A stretch of 64,000 bases of DNA from Holothuria scabra (GCA_037179385.1 CM074179.1:62001-126000), one strand, 5' to 3'. Shown: positions 1 to 29,199, numbered from the stretch's first letter. Made by a program: numbers and translations. Notes: generated from the sequence alone by a model not told the origin.

Positions 1-964
1 TTTCTATACGACTGCCCGAACACTCGACTACAAATGATTTTACTTCTAAAATCTTTCGCATGATAAATGACAAAATATTGTTCGCAGCACCTGACATCCT
101 CTCCTGCTCCGTCCATTAGCTCTATGCCGGCCAGGGAACGAGTAAAATGGATGACCCCTGCCCTTTAAAATCACATTCAATCTGGTGTCATGCGCAGATG
201 TTACCTTTGAAGTAAAATTTGGAATTTGAAAAAAAAATGCGCAGTTTAGGAGTTAAAAAATGACATCACTGAGAGGGCATGCCTTGGGGAGATAATCCCT
301 CCCCTTTGAAAATTTTCGAGAAATTGTTTGTCTTTACATGCAATCTGGTGCCACATACGCTCTTGTTTAAAGAAATATTTGTGTTACTGTACGTAGTGCG
401 TAATTTTAGGTACTTTAAAGGAGGTAAGAAAAAAATGTTTCCGTGAGATGGGGAGGGAGGGGGCATGGCCTATGCCTCCTTGCGTACGCCAGTGGTAACG
501 TAAGACTATGCCACCGCTTACCTATATTACTTAATATATGAAACTCAATTGTGTACGGAAGTGGTTATGAGGTGGGTATCGGGAAAAGTAGACGCCCATA
601 GGATGGAGTTTTAGTGAGTATATGCCAAGTTCATGTGTCAATATACAAAATATTTACAGCTATGCAGCTATGGTGAGATAAACAGAGCAAACTGCAATAA
701 GTCGCACTGCTTCCCTACATTGTACCAACACAGGTTTATAAATGTGAGGACCGCAAGAAAAAAGCTATAACCCCACCATCACCACCTTCTGACGTGTGTT
801 TTTTCAAAGAAGGAGATTAGTTTATGTTACAAAGCCCCTTGTGGGATGTTGGTTGTACAATATGCCCTCAGTATTCATCGCCTGTCGTAAGAGGCCACTA
901 AATAAACAACCAAATATGAACCTGAATCATACTGGAAAATGAAACTTAACTTTCAATCGAGTTG
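1..964. other. Non-coding DNA, no gene seen
   Basis: No open frame here has domain-like composition or convincing splice sites. The sequence is AT-rich and resembles intron or intergenic DNA. Short frames on both strands are not supported. Confidence 0.5.
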
Positions 965-1008
965 ACTGACACTATATAACACATTCGTGTTGGTGTGTCG
1001 TTAAATCT
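965..1008 (+). repeat. Dispersed repeat end, copy 1
   Basis: The segment containing CACATTCGTGTTGGTGTG followed by TCGTTAAAT is nearly identical to 56900-56942 in the same orientation, more than 50 kb away. Such a conserved short block suggests the end of a short interspersed element. No tRNA-like head was identified, so the class stays open. Confidence 0.55.
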
Positions 1009-1075
1009 CACCTAACTAGTTTTTTTGTTACAAAATACATCAAGACGTGTTAATCAATTAAACACTTATTTACCC

Positions 1076-1186
1076 CACTTTGTAAACACGTTTGAATTCT
1101 AAAATGTTTAGCACTTAAACATGTTTAAGCGCGAAATGTTAAGGATCTGAACACATGTGTCTAGCATTTAAAAGCGTTTACAAAGT
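1076..1186. repeat. Short MITE-like element with terminal inverted repeats
   Basis: The left end (1076-1092, ACTTTGTAAACACGTTT) is an imperfect reverse complement of the right end (1171-1186, AAAGCGTTTACAAAGT). The interior is built from related TTTAGCACTTAAACATG-type motifs. A related, more decayed unit lies at about 12420-12706. It has no coding capacity, and a non-autonomous DNA transposon is the simplest reading. Confidence 0.45.
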
Positions 1187-1604
1187 AGAGGCGAAAATTG
1201 TTTAAAATGCAATTTAATCCATTAATACTTTTTAACAGTGTACTGAATGTGTCCAAAATGTAAAGACTACACTTACTTCCCAAGTTCCGGATGTAACATT
1301 GAGAATATACTGAAAGTCAGGACGCCAGAAAACTGTAAGAAATGAGCATTTTGAAACAGTGAAGAGTGAATAAGTCATAGGTTACAGTATAAAGTAATCA
1401 ATAACTTAATAAGTGCCGTTGCTTACCCCAAATGTGTTTTCACTGTGACCCATAGGCTATTTCTTACAATAACAAGTACCCAAATCTAATAAGAAAACAC
1501 CCAAAGTTGATAAAAATGGCTCTTACACGTTAATTTCTTTTGTAGCCTTACCTCTCTTTGGCGCTTTCGTGGCATGAGGGTGAATTTTCTTCATCATATT
1601 TGTC

Positions 1605-1642
1605 CTTGTTCCCCCCCCCCCCAGTTGTCCCCCCCCCCCCAG
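1605..1642. repeat. Poly-C tracts
   Basis: Two runs of 10 or more C are separated by AGTTGTC. Similar C or G homopolymers of 10-24 bases recur across the window. They disturb apparent open frames nearby, including the proline- and glycine-rich frames seen here on both strands. Confidence 0.8.
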
Positions 1643-1739
1643 TTGCGTATCCAGGATGGAATTTTTGTGGGGGCCTAGGTAACAAGTGGGGAGCCTGGTA
1701 CCTCCGAGGGTCAGGCACGGCAAGACTATCTAAGCGGAG

Positions 1740-1832
1740 CGCCACCATCAGTTGCCGAGGAGCGTACAAGAAAATTTGGGGTTTTTAAAAACCCTCCAGA
1801 TGGCCGAAAACGGCACTTCCCATGCTTTTTAA
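1740..1832 (-). repeat. High-copy repeat, 'cell-edge' copy
   Basis: This stretch contains the block that reads GGAAGTGCCGTTTTCGGCC on the minus strand, followed by a run ending in a CGCTCCTCGGCAACTGATGG-like motif. Recognisable relatives occur near 3045-3145, 28262-28400, 29535-29600, 34480-34560, 34660-34790, 41608-41668, 56035-56090 and 57785-57890. The family has no coding capacity here. The 2-kb repeat copies at 32.5 and 57.8 kb end in this same block. Confidence 0.6.
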
Positions 1833-2147
1833 GCAGGATGTACCCAGCCTTGAAATACGAATCTCATGTCTGCCACTTCTCAAATAGTGTGAATAAAAAA
1901 TCAATCTATGAAAAATGATTATACATACACTTTTTAGGGACCCCGAATCTGGGCATTTCTGATCTGTGCCATGGCCTTGGGGATGTGACTAAGGGGAACC
2001 GGTATCTCCCTTTCTCTTGGGAAAAATTGTGAACTTCAGGAAAACGTAGATCGCAAATGCGGCAATATTTGAATTCAGCTTCAATAGCAAACTTAGTTGT
2101 GTCCTCCTCTGAGAAACTTTCTTTGCGTAAGATTTGTTAGATGCAAA

Positions 2148-2179
2148 ATGGTGCTATGTTTGGCAAAACATAGCACCAT
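2148..2179. repeat. Perfect 14-bp stem hairpin
   Basis: ATGGTGCTATGTTT at 2148-2161 is followed by GGCA and then by its exact reverse complement at 2166-2179. The same GATGCAAAATGGTGC word recurs at about 2311, and a variant lies in both 2-kb repeat copies. The hairpin therefore probably belongs to that repeat family. Confidence 0.7.
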
Positions 2180-3044
2180 ACGTTTTAGGATTTTCCTATT
2201 TGGGGAGCATGAAAATTTTCAAAATACTCATTTTTAGTCTTTGTAGAGATTTTACAAGTGACATACATACTACCAAAGAAACAATGTTTTTCGGTTTTTA
2301 GTGGTGTTTAGATGCAAAATGGTGCAGTATTTGTACAGTCATCGGTACATTACGTAGTCAAAATTAAAATATTACGAGTAAATTCTTCAAAATATTCAAA
2401 CCGCAAAGGAGAAGTATGGATCATCTGGCAAGGTTAAAATGACAAATTTGTGTTCTTTTTTAACTGATATGCCTTTCAAGAGCAAAATTAGGTAGAATGT
2501 CGCGGTGATTCGAAGAGTTGGCTTTGGTTACTTGTGTACTGAGTACCCATCGGAATTGGAAAATGGGGAGTATTGTGATTTTATGACAGATTTGGGGGAT
2601 TTTATGGAAGAATCTGACCTTGTTATAAGAAAGATCAAATAGAGGTGATCCGAAGTTTTGCTGGGGTTACTGAATATCATCTGGTAGATTGAGGCCCTCG
2701 AACCATATTGGAAAATTTCCTCGCGGAAAATGTTTGACTTCCCATATAGTTGAAGTTCTATATTTTATATATTCAAATAGGCGTACGGGAGCGTTTCATT
2801 CTCGGAGGGGCAGAATTTTTTTCTGAAAAAATTAATTCTGCCCGAAAGAGCGCACAGATATTTTTGAAAAATTGAGAGAAAACCCAGGTAACAAGAAAAG
2901 ATATTTCCCGGGCTGGTAACTAGAAACAAAGTAGTCATTAAATTTGAGCTTTCTTTCGCAATGACATTTTCACTTTTTAACACTGCCCAAAACGAAGATG
3001 TTCTGATAACTACTCTGTTCGGCCAAAATACTATGTAAGCGAAG

Positions 3045-3145
3045 CGGTGCCATCAGTTGGCGAGGAACGTACAGAAAGTTTTCAAAAATAATCTAATGCC
3101 TCATAGGGCCGGATATGGCATTTCCCAGCCTTGTAACTAGAAATG
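3045..3145 (-). repeat. High-copy repeat copy
   Basis: This is a diverged copy of the repeat described at 1740-1832. On the minus strand it reads GGAAATGCCATATCCGGCC, then a T-rich spacer, then a GTACGTTCCTCGCCAACTGATGG-type end (bases split for length). It is non-coding. Confidence 0.5.
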
Positions 3146-3799
3146 AAGCCATCGTTATTTTAAGATTTCGTTGAAATGAACGTGTAACTTCCAACAAAAA
3201 AATGACCAACGTGCTATAAGTGATCAGAAAATTACCAGATTATATAGGTACTGCTACAATTAGATATAATGGTCTTGTCCCCCCTTTTTTTGGGGGGGGG
3301 GGGACTATGCAATGGAACTGAAAACTACTACTGTGTTTGACTCTACTAGGAATCTTCGTTGTATTCAATTGCGGAATCTTCTACAAAAGCGTATATGAAA
3401 TCCAGATTTTGAAAGATTTTACTCCCAACGTATTCAAAAATATGTAACGTTACAAAGTAGCTTCAAATGAATTTTCAGTCAGACTGATGGGGAGACATTC
3501 TTACGCCATTGTTTATCATTATAGCTCAAAATGGCCTGGCCGATTTTCATTACTGTTGCTAAAATTCGGCTGTGGGGCAGGCCAGATGGCACACCATCAG
3601 ACATTGCATGTACATGAACAACTACTCGCCCGTTTTTGGCACGGAAAATTTGGAATTGTGAATGTCTTAGAAGAATATGGTGTTCAAGTGAACAAAATCA
3701 AGAAGGTCGTCCGGGTGACTGAAGTTATCACGCCCACATCTTTAATCGGCCTGTAGATAAAAGATCCCCGACGAAATTTGTTTTTCTCAACAGCAAAGG

Positions 3800-4250
3800 G
3801 AGGGCAGTCTTCCCCGACAGGGGCATGACCTTGCGGGCACGGACTGAAGATGGGATGAGGGATAGTAGAGCTAGTAAGACGTAATTAAAACGGATTCAGA
3901 TATGCATTAAAATAGCGTTACAAAAGAAAAAAGGTAATAAACGAAAAACAGCTCATGATCATCCATCTAGTAACCTCAGTCCTTTACGTTTTTCACAGGT
4001 TTTAGGCCTCCCCCAAAAATTTCTTCCTTCCCCGACGGGGTATGAGATAGGACAGGGAAAATGGAACGAGGAATAACAGAGCTGTGAAAAAGTGTTTGAA
4101 CATCGATTCCAATATGCATTAAAATAGCATTCAAAACAAAAAATATGTTCAAAACCACCCACTCAGTAACTTCAGTCCTTGTAGGATTTTTTATTAATTT
4201 TTCATTGTTTTTGGGCCCCGACGAAACCGCCGACCTTCCCCGACGAGGGC
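3800..4250. repeat. Degenerate tandem repeat, about 211-bp unit
   Basis: The word TATGCATTAAAATAGC occurs at about 3902 and 4113, and both units carry CCCCGAC-rich blocks and a 'TAACNTCAGTCCTT' box in the same order. Two clear units are present and a third partial unit leads into the long poly-C run at about 4278-4301. It looks like local tandem duplication inside a repetitive element. Confidence 0.55.
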
Positions 4251-4449
4251 GGGGGCAAGGTTACCCGACGGGGGCATGCCCCCCCCCCCCCCCCCCCCCC
4301 CGCTGGCGCCACCACTGTTTAATTTTTTGAAGGAAATACTTCAAAGAGTATTTCCGTTCAAACATTTTATTTTTTCTCAATTACTTTATCAGGAGGCAAA
4401 AAATGTGGGGGCCTGAAGAACATCTGTGGGCCTAGGCCCCCTTCCCGTG

Positions 4450-6760
4450 GCTGCGCCACTGCCCCCCCCCCCCATTTACCCTCCCAGTTAGGTTTTCATC
4501 CAGAGATATGCTACACCCGCAGAATGTTTAGGGGCTTGGCCCTCTTGGCCCCAACCCCCTCACAGGAGAGGGGTTTTTTGCCTCGGTTCTACAATGCGAC
4601 CAAAAATACCAAATACTTTGGCTCCAAACATTTTCCTTTGTCTTAAATCCCCCAACTCTGACATTCTGGCGCCGCCTCTGCTCCTCTTGGAATGTATTAT
4701 TTTAAGAGCAGATTCCTGGTCCATCTAAAACTTTAATTTCATGGATATTTACCTTGAATTTCTTTAGATCTGAGAAGCGACAAACTTTCCCCTTTTATCG
4801 TTTGTGGTAGGAGACAGTCATAAAATCTAAAATTAGAAACAAATTCAAATCATTGTTATCTGATTTAATTGATTGTGTTAAGAAATTTCAGTGGAAATTT
4901 CAGTTTCAAAAAAATTCTCCGATGTTTGTTTAATGTAATGGGTTGTTTGTATCTGCTTTGTACGAAATTGAGAAGAACACAAACACATTTGATAAATAAT
5001 GAATGGTAACCAAGGACATGTCCGTTGCCAGTGTCATATGAATGCAGCATTTTATGTTTTTGACGTTCCTTCTGAGTTGCCTACCACTATCAGAAGATCG
5101 AAGCACTAAGAAACAGGTATCCATTTTTCAGATTTTTTCAGCGTTAGGGTTACCTGGAATAAGAATATTTCACCAGTTCTTTTATACTATTGAGCCAGAA
5201 TTTCAAACATGGGGTCGGAATACTATTTTGTACTTTAAGGTATGTCCAATTTCCAGGCTCCTGATTGGTGCAGTGGCATTAATTTTCCATTACCATCCCT
5301 CGAAAAAAGTTCGCACCCCACCCTGCTAGCTAAACTTATTTTTGGAATAAAAATTGCCTTCGTGGTAAAATTGTTTTGAAGACCTTTTCAGTGGCTTGGT
5401 ATATGGACCTGCGAAGGGAGGGGAGGGGGCAACGTTTGTGAATATGAATTGTAATATGAATTCTGCAAAAAACTTCCACTTTCAAAGTTAACGAATTCTG
5501 AACCTGCAACCTCGGCAAGATCGTTGATTTTGTGTGCATGATATCTCAAATACAAGGTTAAAAATCAGTAAGCAATATAAAATGTGCCAATCGTACATTA
5601 CGCCCAATTAGTATATTTCAGAAATTAAAGGAAATGGAAAATATGAACATGTGTGAACAGTAAAGGAACAGAAGACAATGCAAAAAGGTATATGTAATAG
5701 AAAAATACATGTAAATAAAATAGCCAAAAGTTATAATAGCAATGCCAATTCTTATTTGAAAAAAAAAAAAAAACAAAACAATTACCCGACCTTGGAAATA
5801 AAACTGGGTGGGTTGTACGCAGACAGGTCCTATGTATTTTCACGAACCTGTTGCTCATGAGCCACAATTACAACACCACCCAGATTTTTTTTTATTTTGA
5901 TAATTTTTTTGTTGTTTTCTTCTTTACTTCTTTATCCTTTTTCGGTGATTGCGAAGAAAATGCAGGGCGTAGCAAAATGCATGGTTATATCTAGACAAAT
6001 TAGGTTAAGAAGTATATGCACAACACCGTTCCCGACTGTGCATTTTAATTATAATGAGTTTAATAACGACTTTGCAGTAGTGGAAACTGTAAACAATTAC
6101 TCCCATAACTGACAAAATACCTCCTTACCTTCAGTTGCCCCCACCACATTTAGATTAATTGTACCAAAGGATGATAGACTCCCAATAAATATCAGATTCA
6201 TAGTTGTCTAATCTAGAGTCTTGTCACTACTGGAAATAGAAAAATTAGCACAGTCCTGCCCTTAATGAAATGCTCGTTGCATAGTAACACTCCAGACTTG
6301 GCTCAATGGTTTTTTCCTAAACCAGCCTTCTTTTCTCATTTTGTCATCTCTATGTTAGATCAGTCGAAAGATTAACTGCAAAGTGTATATTTACTAGTCC
6401 CGTTGTTGTATACTAGGAAACTCCATTTAAAAGTGTCTGATTCAAATCGCTTGTACGAGAATGTTCAAGACTCAATGCAGACTTTGCACCATTTTCTTTT
6501 CAAGATGACACTACATAATAGATTCTTGTTATTGTGTCGTTCAATACCATATAACTAGCTTAGCAAAATATTCAGGTTTTGCACATGTGACGATAGCTTC
6601 GGACTTACCCATCATATAATTATCCACCCCCCCCCCTCTCCCATTTTACAATCCTGGATCAGCAACTGTAGGCTAATCTTCTATTCTTAATACAGAACGC
6701 CTTCAGGGAGGCAAGTCGCAAACGTTATAGAATACAATTAAATACACGTACACGCTTAAC
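4450..6760. other. Non-coding DNA, no gene seen
   Basis: Short frames exist, the longest about 95 codons at 5042-5329 on the plus strand, but none has recognisable domains, a repeat counterpart or good splice borders. The region is probably 3' flank or intron sequence downstream of the minus-strand receptor gene. Further 3' exons of that gene could be hidden here. Confidence 0.4.
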
Positions 6761-6764
6761 GCAA

Positions 6765-7040
6765 AAGAGAGAGCTTAGTCACTCTCTACTAGAGAGAAAA
6801 CTGTGGATTGGCTCCATTAGAGTGTTACTTCACTACGCAAATAGTTAAATTCACTCCAAGAAGAGTGGAAATTCACTCTGTAGCAAATGCTTGCAATTGT
6901 TTCTCTTTTTTACGAGTAATCACTGTAGGGTCAAGGGGGCAACTTTCCTCCTTGAGGGAACTTTACTCTTCGTAGAATAAATCCCACCATTCTTGGAGTG
7001 AATTAAATCTCTAATGGAGCGAATTCACAAATTTCACCCG
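6765..7040. repeat. Degenerate copy of the AGTGAA-rich foldback element
   Basis: The sequence runs from an AGAGAGAGCTTAGTCACTCT end through alternating 'TTCACTCCAAGA' and 'GAGTGAAT' motifs to a TTCACCCGGT end. The same ordered motifs build the well-preserved foldback at 31874-32263 and another decayed copy at 15205-15405. This marks it as an old copy of a palindromic MITE. Confidence 0.6.
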
Positions 7041-7090
7041 GTTAATTTGTAAATACATCGACTCTTATGCTTTTATTGGGTAATATTTAC

Positions 7091-23961
<16,871 letters not shown>

Positions 23962-23999
23962 TTAGAGCAAGAGCTGTGATTTGAAACTGTAAAAGAAAA

Positions 24000-26400
24000 T
24001 TCCAAATGATAAACAAATTGTACACATTACGCAACAAGTACATTAGCAAGATGGAAATGAAATTGGAAGCCAAAAGAGGCACTGTTAGAAAGGATCTGAA
24101 TATTCATCGGGTGGATTTTCTCTCTCAAGAAAATCACTTTTCGGGTAAAAAAAGAGCTGAACCTTACATTCATACACCAGACTCATACAAAAGACATAAA
24201 CAGCTAGTATACAACATCCGTCTTTTTTTTTGACCGCAGTTAGGGTATCAGAATTTCAAAAGTGTGTGTGAGTATGCGGATGTAAGCGTTGGGGGAGACT
24301 GCGTAAAAGCGTGAGGACGATAGCTTTCATTGGGGAAAATCTAGTTGAGGCACAGGTGGCATAGCACATTAATGTTTCCGTATAGGTATATTTTGCTTTA
24401 GCGAATGGTGTTCAAGAACCAAAATGGAAAAATTCCCTGGTGAGACTCCAAGGAGCGAAGCCCCTAAGGGCACTGATATTTTGGAATTGGCAATCACAGT
24501 AGGTGCAGTTGTGCTTGGCAGATGTGGTCCAGGCACCCATTAAATACCGGTTGACTCGCATAGGGCAAAACCTGGAAGCTCTTTGGTTTTAGTCTCAGTT
24601 TTCAGTCTCAGTATAGACAGTTTATTTGGATGAGGTTTGAGTGGAGAATATTCGATGAATATCGCGTATCCGGTGAAAGCTTTATCTCATTGTGACGTCA
24701 CCAAATGTTTGTTGTTTATTTCATTACCGTAATCCTTTGATGCAAATCGTATTTTGTTGGCAAATGTTTAGTTCTTTCCAATGAGGAGATTATAGACTAC
24801 GGTACATGTCACAAAATTCGTAGTATGATCAGATCCCAAATCGTTCTGGTATGACCGGCGCATTATCGTTTTATTTTAAAGGTCAAATGTTATAGAGGCG
24901 TGGGCTATACCAATGAGCCAACTCCTCTATAGAACCGCCTGTCGCACAGTGACCACACCTACATGTAAAGGGCGTGACTGTCCCCTAAAAGGGCAGTTTA
25001 CACTTCAGCCATATTGGATCGGATTATGATTAGAATGTTTGGAATTTTAGTTAAAATCTCCTCCATCTCTGGACGAAAAGAGACCACATTCCTCAGCTAT
25101 GTAAGAAAGGACTTCACCCTCACAGTCAGTTTTATCGGATACGAATAGTCCGATAGTAGTTGTCTGTCGGTGAGACGTTACGAAGTAAGGTTACTTGTCA
25201 TTCCTGTGGTCCTTTGATGCAATTCATGTATTGGCAAAGGTTGACAAAATTTGGATTTTTCCCGCTTAAAGATGGAGATAATATTTCACTTAAAACTAAA
25301 AAATCAGATCCTGATCCGATTCGATATCGCCGTAGTGTGACCACGGAGTTGAATGTCTTTCTATTTTGCCATGCAGGCGCCAATTGTACAACAGTTGTTA
25401 CTAAGGTGCGCGCCTGTCGGTTACACATGCATCTACTGCGCATGATCAATGAAAATAACTCTGCCAAATTGATATGCAAAGACGTCACGTGCACGGCCTT
25501 CGAACGCAATCACAGCCCATGCGCATGCAGTTACAACTCTGAATTGACTCATTATATTTTTAATCAATTTCTGACCAGGAAAAAAATATAAATTGAATAC
25601 TTTCATCACTTTACAATATAAATATAAGTTTTCTTTTTTTATTACAGTTGAAAGTGAATAAAATACATTTCTATCCATCTATTTCATATATCCACATGGT
25701 CAAACTGTTGCTGGCAGGGGACCCCTTGCACACGCTTCATAAGTTGTAGGCTTCAGTTGATTGACCGCCTCCTGGTTCGTTGGATAATTTCGTTTTGTTC
25801 TTTTCTGATATTGTGGTCATTTCTAAATTACATAATTAATTATTCCGAAAGATGTTAACAGCCCGAAGATAGTCCGAAATGCGAAGTGTTGGAAAATAAC
25901 GTTCCTGCTAAAGGATTCCTTTTGTAAGGCAGCCATTGGTGGGGTCTATCAGCCTTAAATCGTCTTCATTTATTGTCTACATAAATTTCGAACCCTCATA
26001 TTTAGTGAATTAAAGGAATCAAAATACAATTTAGTGTAAAAACATCCATGATTCGGATAAGCAAAGAAACTGAAAGATTAAAAGGTGATGGACCCCACTT
26101 ATGGCCGACTGAAATCAGACCATCCCTTGGATTCGTGTATAGATCGTTCGGTTTCATTTGCCGTTGACTTAACACATATTATACATCCCCGCTCTCCTCG
26201 CAGCCATCTTGGCCTCTTTTCAGTACATTGTTTGGCTGTGGACCCACACTTCTCAAAATAACAAGACTACATGAAAGAAAATGACGAGCCCTTGTGAGCT
26301 TCCGTACACTGTTCCTTTTGCTAAACTGAAAGTAGTAAGCCGTTAGTCTGTCATTTTAGAAAATCTCGTACAGCGGTAAACTGCTCCTCGGCAATTTGGC
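24000..26400. other. Intergenic region between two divergent Ig genes
   Basis: No supported exon was found here. It separates the leftward receptor start (23961) from the rightward Ig V exon (26416). It contains a repeat shared with 8.3 kb (about 25935-26130) and a 143-codon plus-strand frame at 25160-25591 with no recognisable domain. Promoters of both genes would be expected here, but no definite TATA or initiator arrangement is claimed. Confidence 0.45.
25930..26130. repeat. Dispersed repeat with inverted internal blocks
   Basis: The block around 25935-25990 is the reverse complement of 8290-8390, whereas the block around 26085-26110 (TGGACCCCACTTATGGCCG) is in the direct orientation. The arrangement indicates a foldback or two adjacent opposed copies. 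Confidence 0.55.
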
Positions 26401-26415
26401 ATGTGAGAACTTTGC

Positions 26416-26800
26416 ATGAGAAGTACGGATATCAGGCCCATAGTAAAGGAGTGGAAGATGTTGACAACGTACATTAATATTACCTGGGCCGGCTGTATAT
26501 TTATACTGTTTTCTTTTGGAACGTCAGTTTTGAATGAAGCAACCAAGGTCCATTCTCTTCGCGTTTCTAATAGCTTACTTTTACCTTGCGACAGAAACGA
26601 TGGGAGTGCAAATCAATGGAAACATTTCAGCAGGTTAATCTACTTTCACAGTTACTTTAACGACGATAATTTTGAGCAATCGACTCTAGTGTTTGAGAAC
26701 TTTTCCTTGCTGATAATGTCAGGTTCTCTTTACCATACTGGTCTTTACGAATGTTTGAATGAATCAGTAATATTATCTTCTCATTATGTGAAAATCAAAG
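26416..26800 (+). CDS. Start exon of a second Ig-domain gene (signal peptide plus Ig V)
   Basis: An open frame from ATG 26416 (or the better-placed ATG at 26458) encodes a hydrophobic signal-like N-terminus, INITWAGCIFILFSFGTSVL, then one Ig V-like domain. The B-strand cysteine is in SLLLPCDRND, the C-strand tryptophan in SANQWKHFSR, and the F-strand reads HTGLYECLNES (G-x-Y-x-C). The exon can end at AAAG|GTTTGT in phase 1, the same phase as the neighbouring receptor gene, although that donor is weak. No transmembrane, NACHT or further Ig exon was found to the right, so the gene may be a secreted single-domain protein, have distant exons, or be a truncated paralogue. Confidence 0.65.
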
Positions 26801-27049
26801 GTTTGTATCATACTTACAATACTTGTACTCTTTTATTCATTCGTTCTTATTTGCCAACCTTTTTCGTGTGTTTGTTTGGGAAGAGTGGACATTGGTAGGG
26901 GTTAAAGTCTTAAATTTGGTAACATCGTCTCCAGGAAGAGACAGCATAGGCAGTGTTAAGCGTCCAAAAAAACTAAGTGCCAGAATGTCAAATACCTCCA
27001 ACGTCACTCAAAAACTACTTGACTACTGGGAGTTCTAACCGTCTATTGC

Positions 27050-28260
27050 ATAATTAAACAAAATCCTAACCCCAAAGCTATGGGGCCATACAAAATTTGA
27101 AGATTTTGATTGGGTAGTGTGGTCACCTTTTGAACTGCATTCCTACTGCTGTTTTTCATTATTTTATTTGTTGTGTGCAGAGAAAACGTTAAAATTGCTT
27201 TAAAAGAAAGCCAAGTTATTTAGATTGCATTAGTTATCTTAAAAAAAAGGGCTAATGTCATACTGCAGTTCCACCGGATAATAAATCAATGGTAATTACT
27301 AATTACAACAGTACGAGTTAGCGATTTCGCAAAGACACCACTCAGATGTTCAGTAGATAAATATACAAAACAAATGTTATAGAAATCGGTAAGATTTTTT
27401 TTTTTTTTTGCAATTTTCATCCTTCAGTGTTCATGGTAGGTGTTGCTCCATGCTAAGGTAGTAAACTTATATACCTACTTTACTGCAAGCAATGAAATTC
27501 ACTTTAATACTTTAACGCAAATACTATTCTAACGGAAAACGTGTTGCAGGTCGAGTTATAATTTTGACTTTCTTAGTCTTTTAAGATTTTAAAATAAAGA
27601 GTTCCTCTTCATCTTTTCAAAGTACTCGGTATTTTCTTCATTTATCAAATCCTAATACCGAAGATTCCCCTCCGTTTGTTATTTTATTTTCCGGGACAGG
27701 AAAATAGAAGAGTTAAAAGAACCACGATCGTAAAGTGAATTTTTGCCAACTTTGGTTAATAAACTATCGGTGATGTTCGTCTTACATGGCTTATCAAGCA
27801 CGTCGAACATGTATTATACTATGACAGACAATTTTGACCAAATTACAGGAAAAAGAAAAAAACTTTCCATTTAAAATATCGACGGAAGATGTGACAAAAT
27901 GGAGAGAGTGTTGACGAACAGTAACAATATATGTGTAAGGAGTGCAGGGAGAAACAAGAGGTGGTATAAAACATTTACAAGTGTTTGTCATGATGAAAGG
28001 AATCATGCCGGAGATGGTGGAAACAGGAAGCTGTCCGAGCTTAATTTTTGGTTAACATTGATTTAAGGTTTATAATATTACACGGGGAACGCCAATAACA
28101 GGTGTGGTGCTGGAGGTACAACAAAAATAGCTTCCCCCAACATTTGTTCCACTAATCTCGTACGTTATTTTTCATAAACTCATTTTTTCCAATAATTTAG
28201 AAATCCCAGACAAAATATCAATATTTCAGGCTGCATATAGCCTATACTTGTAGCTAAGAA
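27050..28260. other. Non-coding DNA, no gene seen
   Basis: No frame here has domain-like content or good splice borders. It would be the first intron or 3' flank of the Ig V gene at 26416-26800. Confidence 0.45.
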
Positions 28261-28261
28261 T

Positions 28262-28480
28262 ATTCGGGAGGCGCCGTTTTCTGGTCGTCTCGAGGGTTTG
28301 TGAAGCAAAAACTTTTCAAGTACGCTCCGTTTCAACTGATGGTGTTGCCCAGTTCAGGTAGTCTTGCTGGCACTTGCTCCCAGATACTTTTCCGCTCCAA
28401 TGCTCATACCATTAGGAGTGGCGACGTTTCGGTGAGGCAAGCAGGGGCATTTCCCCTCAGATTTTTACTTGCACCGACTG
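28262..28480 (+). repeat. High-copy repeat copy
   Basis: The copy reads TCGGGAGGCGCCGTTTTCTG followed by CGTCTCGAGGG, then a CTTTTCAAGTACGCTCCG and CAACTGATGGTG end. It is the family described at 1740-1832 in plus orientation, followed by a related GCTCCAATGCTCATACCA extension. Confidence 0.55.
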
Positions 28481-28867
28481 CCCTCACAACTTAGGTCAGT
28501 TAGAATTTGAGCATAACATAAAAAAAATAGAGCAAACACCTCTCCAGACACTAAATTTTTCATCCAAAGATATGTTTAGACCGTTGTGATTCGCCCCTGG
28601 ACTCTATCCTAAGAAACGGGGGCTTGTGGTTCGGTTTCGCGCTCCGTTCGAAATATTTTGACCCCAAAGTTAGCATTTGCCCTTCGCCCCCCCCCCCCCC
28701 CCCAACAATTTTGATATTCTGGTGCCGCCATTGACTGATAAGGAAACCTTTACCCTATTATTGGCATCTTGTAATGGAAGTATCTATAAAGTATAGACGG
28801 ATAATATGCACAAATTTTATTACACAGCCCAGAGACAGTAGCGTAACCAGCGGAGGGCAGGGGGGGG

Positions 28868-29093
28868 GCGGCAAACTGACCCCCGACGAAAAAAAAAAAA
28901 ATGGGAAGGGCAGAAAAAAACGGGAAGGGAAGGAAAGAAAGGAAAAAGAGGAAGAAGAGAACAGGAAAAGAGAAAAAGGAGGGGAAAGAAAGAAAGGTAG
29001 AAGAAAAAAAGGAAAAAATGAAAAGAAGGGGAAAGGGAAAGAAAGGGGGGAAGGAACAAAGAGAGCAACGAGAAAAGAAAGAAAGGGGGCCAA
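28868..29093. repeat. Polypurine tract of about 220 bp
   Basis: The plus strand is almost exclusively A and G (GGGAAGGGAAGGAAAGAAAG-type sequence), preceded by a G9 run and an A13 run. The Lys/Glu/Arg-rich and Ser/Phe/Pro-rich frames on the two strands are consequences of composition, not genes. Long mirror-like purine tracts can form triplex structures. Confidence 0.9.
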
Positions 29094-29199
29094 CTATAAC
29101 ATCAAAAGCAAGATTAATCTGCATTCATGGAACACTGTTTTAGTCAATATATGAACATTCACTTAGAAAAATAAATAAACATTCATTTAGTCCCCTAAC

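Noticed and set aside
3487..3756. 89-codon plus-strand frame (GQMAHHQTLHVHEQLL...)
   Set aside because: The peptide looks ordinary but matches nothing recognised and has no supporting signals. Chance cannot be excluded.
25160..25591. 143-codon plus-strand frame with several cysteines
   Set aside because: No recognisable domain, no splice borders, a competing frame on the opposite strand and no repeat counterpart. It is left unannotated as a gene.
28750..29154. 126-codon Lys/Glu-rich frame and opposing Phe/Ser-rich frames
   Set aside because: These are a composition effect of the polypurine tract; no domain, and the flanks are repeat sequence.
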